Source of the DNA: Streptomyces sp. NBC_00582
GTDB lineage: Bacteria; Actinomycetota; Actinomycetes; Streptomycetales; Streptomycetaceae
Assembly: GCF_036345155.1 (NCBI RefSeq)
Contig: NZ_CP107772.1
Location: 2,666,001 to 2,730,000 of the forward strand
Reading direction: 5' to 3'
DNA length: 64,000 bases
Part shown: positions 16,500-25,473 of the stretch, piece by piece
Layout: the number at the start of each line of letters is the position of its first letter
Position numbering within the stretch: the first letter of the stretch is position 1
Notes under the pieces: model-generated
What the model saw: only the letters and a program-made list of their open reading frames with translations
What the model was told of the DNA's origin: nothing
Databases searched by the model: none
Program-made: the position numbers and the translations under genes

Positions 16500-19138
16500 T
16501 CACCGCCTGGGCGGGCGGACTGGCCCGCCACCGCATCGGACGGCTCCTGGCCGCCGTCGCCGGGATCGCCCTCGCCGTCGCCCTGGTCGCCGCGCTCGGC
16601 TCCTTCCTCACCGCGTCCAAGGCGACCATGACCCAACGGGCGGTCCGCTCGGTCGCCGTGGACTGGCAGGTCGAGATACAGCCGGGTGCCGATTCGAACG
16701 CTGTCCGGTCGCTGGTGCAGGCCGCCGGCGGCACCCGGGCCGCACTGCCCGTCGGCTTCGCCCGCACCACCGGCTTCACCGCCACCGTGGGAGGCAGCAC
16801 CCAAACCACCGGCCCCGGCGTCGCGCTCGGCCTGCCGGCCGACTACCGCAGCCACTTCCCCGACGAACTGCGTACGCTCTCCGGCTCCGGCACCGGCGTC
16901 CTGCTCGCCCAGCAGACCGCCTCCAACCTGCACGCCGCCCCCGGCGACACCATCGGCGTACGGCTGCCCGGCGCCGGACTGCGGCAGGTGCGGGTGGACG
17001 GCGTGGTCGACCTGCCCCAGGCCGACTCGCTGTTCCAGAAGATCGGCGCGCCCACGCAGTCCCAGCCGACCGCTCCCCCGGACAACGTCGTCCTCCTGCC
17101 CGCCGCCCGGTTCGCCTCCCTCACCCACGGAGCCACCGACGTCACCACCCAGATCCACGTGGCCCGCGACGCGAGACTGCCAGCCGACCCGGCCGCCGCC
17201 TTCTCCTCCGTGACGGGTGCCGCACACAACCTGGAGGCCAAGTCGGCCGGTTCCGCGCTCGTCGGCAACAACCTCGGCGCGGCCCTCGACTCCGCCCGCC
17301 AGGACGCCCTCTACGCCCAGATCCTCTTCCTCTTCCTCGGCGTCCCCGGCGCCGTCCTGGCCGCCGCCCTGACGGTGGCGGTCGCCTCGGCCGGCAGCGA
17401 ACGGCGCCGCAGGGAGCAGGGCCTGCTGCGGCTGCGCGGGCTACGTCCCCGCCAGATCACCGCGCTCGCGGGCCTGGAGGCCGCACTGGTAGGCGCCGGC
17501 GGCGGCCTCGCGGGTCTCGGGCTCGCCGCTCTGACCGGCCGCCTCGCCTTCGGCGCCGCCTCCTTCGGGGCGGGCGCGGACACCTGGGCTCTCTGGTACG
17601 CCGTCGCTTTCGTCCTCGGCGTGGCCGTGGCCGCCGCCGCCGTGCTCGTGCCCGCCCTGCGGGATCTGCGCACGGTGACCGTCGCCGACACCGGGCGGGA
17701 GCCGCGCGGGTCGCGTTCGCCCTGGTGGCTGCGGTACGGCCTGGACTTCGCGCTGCTGACCGGCTCCTGGCTGGTCTTCCGCGCCTCCTCCGGCAACCAG
17801 TACGCCCTCGTCCTGGCCCCGGAGGGCGTGCCCAGCGTCTCCGTCTCCTACTGGGCGTTCCTCGGCCCGGCCCTGCTGTGGCTGGGCGCGGCCCTGCTGC
17901 TGTGGCGACTGACCCTGCTGGTCCTCGCCCACGGCCGACCAGCCCTGGCCCGCCTCGCCCGACCGCTGACCGCGACCCTCGCCACGACCACGGCGGCCGT
18001 GCTGTCCCGCCGCCGGCGTCCGCTGGCCCGCTCCGTGGTACTGCTCGCCCTCGCCGTGTCGTTCGCGATCTCCACAGCCGTCTTCAACTCCACCTACCGT
18101 CAGCAGTCCGAGGTCGACGCCCGCCTCACCAACGGCGCGGACGTCACCGTCACCGAACCGCCCGGCGCCCGGGTCCGCCCGGGCGCGGCCGACACGCTGA
18201 AGGTCTCCGGCGTCCGGCACATCGAGCCTCTCCAGCACCGCTACGCCTACGTCGGCGCCGACCTCCAGGACCTCTACGGCGTCCGGCCCGCCACCGTCGC
18301 GAAGGCGACCTCGCTCCAGGACGCCTACTTCTCGGGCGGCACGGCCGCGCAACTGATGCGCCGGCTCGCCCAGCGCCCCGACAACCTGCTGGTCAGTGCG
18401 GAGACCGTGCACGACTTCCAGCTCTCCCCCGGCGACACCGTCAACCTCCGGGTCCAGGACGCCCGTACGAAGGCCCTGAGCACTGTGCCCTTCCACTATG
18501 CCGGGATCGTCAAGGAGTTCCCGACCGCGCCGCAGGACAGCTTCTTCGTCGCCAACGCCGCCTATGTGGCGAGGGCGACCGGCAGCGACGCGGTCGGCGC
18601 CTTCCTGCTCGACACGGGCGGCAGCCACCAGCAGCAGATCGCCGCACATCTGCGCCGGCAGCTGGGCACCGGCGCCACGGTCACCGACCTCACGCAGACG
18701 CGCGGCACGGTCGGCACCAGTCTGACTTCCGTCGACCTGGCCGGACTCACCCGGATCGAGCTGGCCTTCGCGGTGCTGCTGGCCGCCGGGGCGGGAGGGC
18801 TCGTCCTCGCCCTCGGCCTCGCCGAACGCCGCCGTACCTTCGCCGTGGCCACCGTCCTCGGCGCGAAGAGCGGCCAACTGCGCGGCATGGTCCTCACCGA
18901 GGCCCTGCTGCTGGCCGCCGGCGGCCTGGCAGGGGGCGCCCTCATCGGCTGGGCCCTGTCCGAGATGCTCGTGAAGGTCCTGACCGGCGTCTTCGACCCG
19001 CCGCCCGCGGGCCTGGCAGTGCCGGGCGGCTACCTGGCCCTGACCGCCGGCGCGGCCGTCGCCGCCGTACTGGCGGCCGCGCTGAACGGCATCCGCAGCG
19101 CCGGCCGGCCCGCCGTGGAGGAGCTGCGTGACCTGTGA
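16496..19138 (+). CDS. FtsX-like ABC permease, double-domain
   Basis: The product has 880 residues. An N-terminal membrane helix is followed by a large extracytoplasmic domain (about 45-270) and a first FtsX helix bundle (about 275-400). A pair of middle helices, a second extracytoplasmic domain (about 530-740) and the second FtsX bundle (about 755-870) complete it. Such long permeases work like MacB: they move lipids or peptides, or do mechanical work across the membrane, without a channel. One double permease fits a two-ATPase heterodimer. Its stop lies 53 bp before the regulator start. Confidence 0.9.
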   Translation: MITAWAGGLARHRIGRLLAAVAGIALAVALVAALGSFLTASKATMTQRAVRSVAVDWQVEIQPGADSNAVRSLVQAAGGTRAALPVGFARTTGFTATVGGSTQTTGPGVALGLPADYRSHFPDELRTLSGSGTGVLLAQQTASNLHAAPGDTIGVRLPGAGLRQVRVDGVVDLPQADSLFQKIGAPTQSQPTAPPDNVVLLPAARFASLTHGATDVTTQIHVARDARLPADPAAAFSSVTGAAHNLEAKSAGSALVGNNLGAALDSARQDALYAQILFLFLGVPGAVLAAALTVAVASAGSERRRREQGLLRLRGLRPRQITALAGLEAALVGAGGGLAGLGLAALTGRLAFGAASFGAGADTWALWYAVAFVLGVAVAAAAVLVPALRDLRTVTVADTGREPRGSRSPWWLRYGLDFALLTGSWLVFRASSGNQYALVLAPEGVPSVSVSYWAFLGPALLWLGAALLLWRLTLLVLAHGRPALARLARPLTATLATTTAAVLSRRRRPLARSVVLLALAVSFAISTAVFNSTYRQQSEVDARLTNGADVTVTEPPGARVRPGAADTLKVSGVRHIEPLQHRYAYVGADLQDLYGVRPATVAKATSLQDAYFSGGTAAQLMRRLAQRPDNLLVSAETVHDFQLSPGDTVNLRVQDARTKALSTVPFHYAGIVKEFPTAPQDSFFVANAAYVARATGSDAVGAFLLDTGGSHQQQIAAHLRRQLGTGATVTDLTQTRGTVGTSLTSVDLAGLTRIELAFAVLLAAGAGGLVLALGLAERRRTFAVATVLGAKSGQLRGMVLTEALLLAAGGLAGGALIGWALSEMLVKVLTGVFDPPPAGLAVPGGYLALTAGAAVAAVLAAALNGIRSAGRPAVEELRDL

Positions 19139-19190
19139 GCGGACGGGAGCGGACGGGCCGCGTGCGTCGCCCGCTCCTACGCTGTCCAGC

Positions 19191-19919
19191 ATGCGTACGC
19201 ACGCGACCGCCGACCCGAGCCGTCACCGCGTCCTCGTCGTCGAGGACGACGACACCATCGGCCGCCACCTGGAGACCGGCCTGCGCGGCAACGGCTACGC
19301 ACCGACCTGGAGCCGGACCGGTTCCGCAGCCCTGGCCGAGGCCGCGCGGACCCCGTACGACGTGCTGCTGCTCGACCTGGGACTGCCCGACATGGACGGT
19401 CTGGACGTCGCTCGCGCCGTGCGCGCCCGGCACCCGGACCTGCTGATCGTCATCCTGACGGCCCGCACCGACGACATCGACGTCATCGCCGGGCTGGACG
19501 CGGGAGCCGACGACTACCTCGTCAAGCCCTTCAGCCTGACCGTGCTGCTCGCCCGGCTCCGCGCCCATCTGCGCCGCCGGGTCGTCGCCACGCCGCCGCA
19601 GGAACCCGTCCGGCTGGCCGACCTCGTCCTCGACGTCGTAGCCCGGCGCTGCACACTGCACGACGCGGACGTCGACCTGCGTCCCAAGGAGTTCGACCTG
19701 CTCGCCGTCCTGGCACGGCACGCCGGGGAGGCGGTCTCCCGGGAAACCCTGATGGCCGAGGTCTGGGACGAGAACTGGTTCGGCTCGACCAAGACCCTCG
19801 ACGTCACCATGGCCGGCCTGCGCCGCCGCCTCGCGCAAGCCGCCGACGCCTCGGTCCCCCCGGTCAGCCTGCCCCGCATCACCACCCTGCGCGGGCACGG
19901 CTACCGCCTGGAACTCTGA
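19191..19919 (+). CDS. OmpR-family response regulator, probably leaderless
   Basis: The product has 242 residues. The start MRTHATADPS is chosen because a -10-like TACGCT ends 7 bp upstream and no ribosome site is present, which fits a leaderless mRNA. An upstream GTG would also be in frame. The receiver has VVEDDD, phospho-acceptor Asp62 in LLLDLGLPDMDG and Lys in LVKPF. The DNA-binding half has LRPKEFDLL and ends HGYRLEL. It sits at the end of the ABC operon, on the other side from the unpartnered kinase at 12988-14307; I infer that they work together. Confidence 0.9.
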   Translation: MRTHATADPSRHRVLVVEDDDTIGRHLETGLRGNGYAPTWSRTGSAALAEAARTPYDVLLLDLGLPDMDGLDVARAVRARHPDLLIVILTARTDDIDVIAGLDAGADDYLVKPFSLTVLLARLRAHLRRRVVATPPQEPVRLADLVLDVVARRCTLHDADVDLRPKEFDLLAVLARHAGEAVSRETLMAEVWDENWFGSTKTLDVTMAGLRRRLAQAADASVPPVSLPRITTLRGHGYRLEL

Positions 19920-19982
19920 CGGGCCCCGCGGCGCGGCAGCAGCGAGCAGGACGCCGGTCTTCCCGGCCGCCGCTCATCGAGT

Positions 19983-20651
19983 TCAGTCCGCGTTGGGCCG
20001 GGCGAGGCCGTGGTCGTAGGCGAAGATCACGGCCTGGATCCGGTCGCGGGCTCCGATCTTGGCCAGGACACGGCCCACGTGGGTCTTGACGGTTGACTCC
20101 GACAGCACGAACCGGGCGGCGATCTCACCGTTGGTCCAGCCCTTGCCGACGGCGACGAGGATCTCCCGTTCGCGGTCGGTGAGGGAGCCGAGCCTCGGGT
20201 CCTCGGCAGCGTCACCCCGGTGGGCGGGGACGTACTGAGTGAACTCGTCCAGGAGGCGGCGAGTGAGGGCGGGCGCGATCACGGCGTCGCCGGAGGCGAC
20301 GGCGCGGATGCCGGCGAGGAGCTCTTCGGGGCGCGCGTCCTTGAGGAGGAAACCGCTGGCCCCTGCCCGGATCGCGGCGTGGACGTACTCGTCGAGGTCG
20401 AACGTCGTGAGCACGAGGACGCGTGAGCGGCCGCCTGCGGCGACGATGCGGCGGGTGGCCTCGATGCCGTCCATGCCGGGCATGCGGACGTCCATCAGGA
20501 CGACGTCCGGGCGCAGTTCGGCGGCCTTGCGGACGGCCTCCGCGCCGTGGGCGGCCTCCCCGACGACATCGGTCTCGGAGACGGAGTCCAGGAGCAGGTG
20601 GAAGCCGTAGCGCTGCAGCGGCTGGTCGTCGACGATGAGCACGGTGGTCAT
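19983..20651 (-). CDS. NarL/LuxR-family response regulator
   Basis: The product has 222 residues: receiver with Asp54 in VLMDVRMPGMDG and Lys in LLKDARPEE, then a LuxR helix-turn-helix (LTDREREILVAV, then ESTVKTHVGRVLAKIG). It overlaps its kinase gene by 4 bp and is the last of four genes that run ABC ATPase, ABC-2 permease, kinase, regulator. It probably controls this exporter operon. Confidence 0.93.
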   Translation of the reverse strand: MTTVLIVDDQPLQRYGFHLLLDSVSETDVVGEAAHGAEAVRKAAELRPDVVLMDVRMPGMDGIEATRRIVAAGGRSRVLVLTTFDLDEYVHAAIRAGASGFLLKDARPEELLAGIRAVASGDAVIAPALTRRLLDEFTQYVPAHRGDAAEDPRLGSLTDREREILVAVGKGWTNGEIAARFVLSESTVKTHVGRVLAKIGARDRIQAVIFAYDHGLARPNAD

Positions 20652-21937
20652 TGGTCACCGCCCCGGGGCGTGAGGTCGAGGACGGCTTCGACGCTCCATC
20701 CTCCGCCGCCCGTGGGCCCCGCGCTGACGGTTCCGCCGTACAGAGCCGCTCGCTCCCGCATGCCCACCAGCCCATGTCCTTCCTCGTTCGGCGGTCCGGG
20801 CCGTGCCGCCGGGCCGGTGTCGTTGACCCGGATACTCAGCCGGGCGCCCGTCACGGCGACCGCCAGGTGCACACGGGCGTCGTCGGCGGCGTGCTTCATG
20901 GTGTTGGTGAGGGCTTCCTGGACGATGCGGTACACCGTCAGCTGTACCCCGCCGTCCAGGGTCTCGACGTCGCCGGAGGTCCGGTAGACGACCTCCAGTC
21001 CGGCGGCGCGCATCGTGGCGCACAGCGCGACGATGTCCGCGATGCCGGGCTGCGGGCTGAGCTCGGGCCCGACGGCCTGACCGTTCCCGGCCTCGCGCAG
21101 TACACCGAGCACGCGCCGCAGCTCGCCGAGGGCCTGCCGGCCGGTGTCGCCGATGAGCTGCAGGGCCTCCTTGCCCCGTTCGGGGGCGACGTCCGTGGCG
21201 TAGGCGCCGGCGTCGGCGAGGGTGATGATGACGGAGAGGTTGTGGCCGACGATGTCGTGCATCTCGCGGGCGACGCGGGTGCGTTCGGTGGCTGTGGCCA
21301 GTCTGCTGCGCTGGTCGCGCTCGATCTCCAGCCGGGCCGCCCGCTCCCGCAGCCCGGCGAGCTGGGCGCGCCGGATCCGCACCATCAGGCCGAGCGCCAC
21401 GGCCGCCGTCGCCGTGCTCAGCAGGAAGAACAGCGCGTCCCAGACGGACACGACCGAGGACGCGCGGACCGCGACCAGCGCCATGGCTCCCGCCATGACC
21501 GCACCAGCCCACGGCAGCTGCCGCAGCCGCCCATGCAGGGCCAGGCTGTACAGGGCGACGAAGAGCGCGACATCAGCGCGCAGCGCCGCGCCCAGAGACC
21601 ATTGGAGGACGAACACCGCGGCGATGACACCGAAGGCCGCGATGGGCTTGCGTCGCCGCCACAGCAAGGGCAGTACGAGTCCTGCCTGCAGTGCCAGCAT
21701 TCCCGCGAGGGGCAGTTCGGTGAAGGCGAGGCGGAAGCGGGGCGGTCCGTCGCCGTCGTCCACACCGCCGCGCAGCAGGTCGGGCAGGCAGAACATCAGG
21801 AAGACCACAGCCACGACCACAGTGTCCAGCACCCAGGGATGTGCCCGGTCGGCCTGCCGCAGCCGCTGGCCGCCCCGGGACAGCCGGGCGACCAGCGGTC
21901 CCATCCCGCTGATGTCATCGGTGGTCACGGACGTCAC
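20648..21937 (-). CDS. NarL-type sensor histidine kinase
   Basis: The product has 429 residues. About five membrane helices fill residues 35-185. A HisKA_3 dimerisation domain with the phospho-accepting His in EMHDIVGHNLSVI follows, and then a HATPase domain with an N-box (EALTNTMKHA) and a final G-box (GHGLVGMRERA). There is no large external domain, so sensing is probably within the membrane, as in exporter-linked DesK/LiaS-like kinases. It starts 18 bp after the permease stop. Confidence 0.92.
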   Translation of the reverse strand: MTSVTTDDISGMGPLVARLSRGGQRLRQADRAHPWVLDTVVVAVVFLMFCLPDLLRGGVDDGDGPPRFRLAFTELPLAGMLALQAGLVLPLLWRRRKPIAAFGVIAAVFVLQWSLGAALRADVALFVALYSLALHGRLRQLPWAGAVMAGAMALVAVRASSVVSVWDALFFLLSTATAAVALGLMVRIRRAQLAGLRERAARLEIERDQRSRLATATERTRVAREMHDIVGHNLSVIITLADAGAYATDVAPERGKEALQLIGDTGRQALGELRRVLGVLREAGNGQAVGPELSPQPGIADIVALCATMRAAGLEVVYRTSGDVETLDGGVQLTVYRIVQEALTNTMKHAADDARVHLAVAVTGARLSIRVNDTGPAARPGPPNEEGHGLVGMRERAALYGGTVSAGPTGGGGWSVEAVLDLTPRGGDQ

Positions 21938-21955
21938 CTGTCCATGGTGCAGGCG

Positions 21956-22795
21956 TCAGACGTCGCTACGCGTGAGCCGGTACGCCGCGCCGCCCAGCGC
22001 CAGCACCGTCCAGCACAGGAAGACCAGCAGTCCGGCGCCCGGCGACAGGGACGTGGAGTCGTGGGTCAGCGCGAACATCGACTCCCCGGCGTTGGAGGGC
22101 AGATAGGGGCTGATGTCGTCCCGCCAGGAACTCGGCAGCAGGGAGATCAGTCCCGGGATCAGCATCAGGGCGGCGACCAGCACCGAGATCCCCCCGGCCA
22201 CCGACCGTAGCAGCGCGCCCAGCGCGACGCCGATCACCCCGACCAGGCCGAGGTAGAGCCCCGCGCCCAGCAGGCTCCGCAGTACACCAGCGTGCGAGAG
22301 GCTCATCGCCGCGGGCGTGCCCGAGACGATCCCGCTCCCGAACAGGAAGGCGACGAACCCGCCTACCGTCCCCACGACCAGGGCGACCAGCCCGAACACA
22401 GCCGCCTTGGACCACAGCACGGGCAGCCGGCGGGGCACCGCCGCGAGCGTGGAACGGATCATGCCGGTCGAGTACTCGCCCGCCGTGACCAGCACGCCGA
22501 GCACGCCCAGGGCCAGCTGGGCGAAGTTCGTACCGAAGAGGGACAGGCTGACGGCCGTCGAATCGGTGAAGTCCCGGTCCATGTGGCCGGAGTCGATCCC
22601 CGACTTGTAGCGGCTCGCGGAGATCAGGCCGAACGCCACCAGGAACAGCAGGCCGAGGCCCAGGGTGATCCAGGTCGAGCGCAGGGACCACAGCTTGGCC
22701 CACTCGGAGGCGAGCACGCGCCGTCCGGTTACCCGGTAGGCGGGGCGGGCGGGTGCGGTCCTGGGTTCCTCCGCGGTTGCGGTGAGGGTGCTCAT
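21956..22795 (-). CDS. ABC-2 type transporter permease
   Basis: The product has 279 residues with six membrane segments. The N-terminal part (RVLASEWAKLWSLRSTW) is typical of ABC-2 permeases of exporters for drugs or lipids, and TAGEYSTGMIRSTLAAVPRR is a common loop motif of this subfamily. It overlaps the ATPase gene by 4 bp. Role: membrane half of an exporter of unknown substrate. Confidence 0.9.
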   Translation of the reverse strand: MSTLTATAEEPRTAPARPAYRVTGRRVLASEWAKLWSLRSTWITLGLGLLFLVAFGLISASRYKSGIDSGHMDRDFTDSTAVSLSLFGTNFAQLALGVLGVLVTAGEYSTGMIRSTLAAVPRRLPVLWSKAAVFGLVALVVGTVGGFVAFLFGSGIVSGTPAAMSLSHAGVLRSLLGAGLYLGLVGVIGVALGALLRSVAGGISVLVAALMLIPGLISLLPSSWRDDISPYLPSNAGESMFALTHDSTSLSPGAGLLVFLCWTVLALGGAAYRLTRSDV

Positions 22796-23730
22796 GCGGG
22801 CCTCCCGAGGGTGTCGATCCCGGTCGTGGTGCCGTGGTACTCCACGGCATCCCTGGTCAGGTCCATGAACGCCTCCTCCAGTGACACGGTCCGCTCGCTC
22901 AGTTCGAACAGTGCGATCCCGTGCTCGGCTGCCTTCAGCCCGATCTCGCGGGCGGTCAGCCCGGTCACCTGCAGCTCCTCCGAGCCGATCCGGCCGGTGA
23001 CGTCGACGCCCGGACCGGCCAGCACGTCCCGCAGTCGCGCCGGATCCTGGGTCACCACCTTCACGGTGTCGCCGCCTGCCTCGCGGATCAGGTCCGCCAC
23101 GGTCGTGTCGGCCAGCAGCCGCCCGCGCCCCACGACGATCAGGTGGTCCGCCACCAGGGCCATCTCGCTCATGAGGTGGGAGGACACGAACACCGTCCGG
23201 CCCTCGTCGGCGAGCCCCTTCAGCAGGTTGCGGATCCAGAGCACGCCCTCCGGGTCCAGCCCGTTGACCGGCTCGTCCAGCATCACCGTCTGCGGATCGC
23301 CCAGCAGGGCCGCCGCGATGCCCAGCCGCTGGCCCATGCCGAGAGAGAAGGCACCGGCCCGCTTCTTCGCGACGCTGCCCAGGCCGGCGAGGTCGATGAC
23401 CTCGTCGACCCGGCGGCCCGGAATGCCATGGGTCAGCGCCAGTGCCCTGAGGTGGTTGTACGCCGAGCGGCCCGGGTGGATCGACTTGGCCTCCAGAAGG
23501 GCGCCTACCTCCTGCAGCGGAGCTTGGTGGCGGGCGTAGTGGTGGCCGTTCACGGTGACAGAGCCGCTCGTCGGGGTGTCGAGACCGACGATCATGCGCA
23601 TGGTCGTGGACTTGCCAGCGCCGTTGGGGCCCAGGAAGCCCGTCACCGTGCCCGGCTTCACGACGAAGTCCAGCCCGTCGACCGCCGTCTTCTCGCCGTA
23701 CCTCTTGGTCAACCGCCGTGCGTCGATCAT
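22792..23730 (-). CDS. ABC transporter ATPase (DrrA/CcmA-like)
   Basis: The product has 312 residues. Walker A GPNGAGKSTT, the signature FSLGMGQRLGIA, Walker B TVMLDEPVNGLDPEG and the switch His in SSHLMSEM are intact. The C-terminal 80 residues form the regulatory extension seen in DrrA-type drug or lantibiotic exporters. It is the promoter-proximal gene of the exporter/two-component operon. No clear operator is visible in the 136 bp to the next gene. Confidence 0.92.
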   Translation of the reverse strand: MIDARRLTKRYGEKTAVDGLDFVVKPGTVTGFLGPNGAGKSTTMRMIVGLDTPTSGSVTVNGHHYARHQAPLQEVGALLEAKSIHPGRSAYNHLRALALTHGIPGRRVDEVIDLAGLGSVAKKRAGAFSLGMGQRLGIAAALLGDPQTVMLDEPVNGLDPEGVLWIRNLLKGLADEGRTVFVSSHLMSEMALVADHLIVVGRGRLLADTTVADLIREAGGDTVKVVTQDPARLRDVLAGPGVDVTGRIGSEELQVTGLTAREIGLKAAEHGIALFELSERTVSLEEAFMDLTRDAVEYHGTTTGIDTLGRPA

Positions 23731-23866
23731 TCGCGTTCTCCCTGTCGGGCTCCGGCGTCCGTCACGTAAGACGCCTCACCGGCAACGCTAGGTGCCGGAT
23801 CACCCGAATCCGGTGGTACCGGGAGGCTGAACCGCGGCGGGCGTGTAGTACCGCGGTACTACACGC

Positions 23867-24883
23867 CTACCTGCGGTGCTTGCCGTGTTCGTCGGCTCCG
23901 CCGTGGTGGCAGCAGGCGTCCGGCCGCTCCGACGGGCGCCCCGCCCCCACGACGCCTGTCGCCCCAGCATCCGCCGCGCACTGGGCCCGTTCGGCGCTCT
24001 CGACCAGGCTCTCGCTGTCCGAGGCGGCGTTGGCCAGGCTGGCGCAGCACAGAGTGAGTAGGAAGGTGCCGGCTACGAGAGGCAGGGCGCGGCGCGGCGG
24101 CGGTGGGGCAAGCAGGGCCTGCACCCGCTGGGGCACTGCCCCGCCGGTCGCGGCCAGGGCGGCGGGGCGCGACGCGCCGGCTGAGGCCAGAGCCGCGCGC
24201 CCGACGGCGCGGGCGACGACCCTCCGGCTGCCGACTCGGGCTGCGGCCTCCTCGTCGGCCCACCGCTCCAGGACGAAGCCACCGGCCTCGGCCAGCGGTC
24301 GCAGCAGGGGGTTGGCGGCCGCCGTGAGTCGCCACACGGTCTGGAAACGGTGGTGGCGGCCGTTGAGATGGGCTCGTTCGTGCGCCAGGAGGGCCTCGCG
24401 CTCCGTGTCACCGAGACAGCGCAGCATCCCCCGGGACACCACGATCCGTCCGGGGGCACCGGGCAGTGCGAACGCCTGAGGGACCTCTCCGTCGATCACC
24501 GCCAGTTCGGTGTCTCCGGGCATCCGGTCGCATTCCCGCCGGGCCCACAGGACGTGACGGACCTGCCGGACGGCGGCCACCCCCAGTGATACGAGCCCCA
24601 CCGTCAGGGTCAGGGCGCTGGCGGCCGCGACGGTCAGGGAGACGGGGTCCTGTGTACGCAGCGCAGTCACCGACCAGTGGCCCTCCTCGGCGACCTCGGG
24701 GATCTGCGCGAAACCGGTGAACGCCAGCAGGACCAGTGAGCCGAGCCAGCCGGTCGCCGCCGCGAGCGCCGCACACGCCAGGGACCAGGCCGCAAGCCGC
24801 GGCTCAGGCCGACGGGCTGCCTGGGGAGCGAGTACCGCGAGGACCACGGTGACCAGGAGCGGGATGTAGACGCTGATCCTCAC
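23867..24883 (-). CDS. M56-family membrane metalloprotease (BlaR1/MecR1-like), copy 1
   Basis: The product has 338 residues from a GTG 4 bp after the blaI stop. Three or four membrane helices surround a cytoplasmic zinc-protease domain with HERAH at 168-172 and a downstream ERWADEEAA segment that supplies the third ligand. There is no penicillin-binding sensor domain after the last helix. The extracytoplasmic tail is short and ends in a Cys/His-rich string (CCHHGGADEHGKH). In BlaR1 systems this protease, once triggered, leads to loss of the BlaI repressor. Here the trigger may be a metal or another envelope signal. Confidence 0.88.
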   Translation of the reverse strand: MRISVYIPLLVTVVLAVLAPQAARRPEPRLAAWSLACAALAAATGWLGSLVLLAFTGFAQIPEVAEEGHWSVTALRTQDPVSLTVAAASALTLTVGLVSLGVAAVRQVRHVLWARRECDRMPGDTELAVIDGEVPQAFALPGAPGRIVVSRGMLRCLGDTEREALLAHERAHLNGRHHRFQTVWRLTAAANPLLRPLAEAGGFVLERWADEEAAARVGSRRVVARAVGRAALASAGASRPAALAATGGAVPQRVQALLAPPPPRRALPLVAGTFLLTLCCASLANAASDSESLVESAERAQCAADAGATGVVGAGRPSERPDACCHHGGADEHGKHRR

Positions 24884-24887
24884 CGGC

Positions 24888-25304
24888 TCACGGCCCGTCG
24901 TCGCCGAGCCCGGCGCCCTGGTCGCCCAGCAGGCGGTGCAACAACTGCTCGTCCTCCTGGGAGAGTTCATTCACGAAACGGGTGAGCACCGCCTCCCGGT
25001 CAGAGCCGCGCTCCAGCAGGCTGTGCATGCGCACGGCCGTGTCGGACGCCTCGTCCCGGACGGGCGTGTAGGCGTATCCGCGGCCTACGGGGTGCCGTAC
25101 GAGCATGCCCTTGTCGTACAGGCGCGACAGGATCGTCAGCACTGTCGTGTAGGCGAGGTCGCCTGGCAACCGCTCCAGGACCTGCCGAGCGGTGAGCGGT
25201 TCGTCCACGGCCCACAGGGCGGACAGGACACCGCTCTCCAGCTCCCCGCGCGCCCTCCTGCCGGTCGCACCGCCGCTTTCGTCGCCGCTCTTCTGGTCGT
25301 GCAC
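24888..25304 (-). CDS. BlaI/MecI/CopY-family repressor, copy 1
   Basis: The product has 138 residues. The winged helix (ELESGVLSALWAV, LTARQVLERL, TTVLTILSRLYDKG) and a C-terminal dimerisation helix (ELSQEDEQLLHRLL) are standard for Penicillinase_R proteins. It is cotranscribed with the M56 gene and divergent from the GT28-like gene. Two palindromic sites lie in the shared 169-bp region. Confidence 0.92.
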   Translation of the reverse strand: MHDQKSGDESGGATGRRARGELESGVLSALWAVDEPLTARQVLERLPGDLAYTTVLTILSRLYDKGMLVRHPVGRGYAYTPVRDEASDTAVRMHSLLERGSDREAVLTRFVNELSQEDEQLLHRLLGDQGAGLGDDGP

Positions 25305-25393
25305 CGTTCACCGCCTTCCCGCTGGTGGCCCAGCCTACCCGGGGAGCTACTACGGCTCGTAGGACGTCGACGACGGGACCTCCGCCACGAGAG

Positions 25394-25433
25394 CTACTAC
25401 ATCTTGTACGAGCCTACCTACTACATGTTGTAG
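25394..25433. promoter_or_regulatory. Two BlaI-type operators between blaI-1 and the glycosyltransferase gene
   Basis: CTACTACATCTTGTAC (25394-25409) and CTACTACATGTTGTAG (25418-25433) share the core TACA-N3-TGTA typical of BlaI/CopY operators. They lie between the divergent starts, so one repressor dimer pair could control both directions, including its own gene. Confidence 0.7.
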
Positions 25434-25473
25434 AGTTCGGCCGCCCAGCCCACCCGTGGAGGAACGAGCCCCT

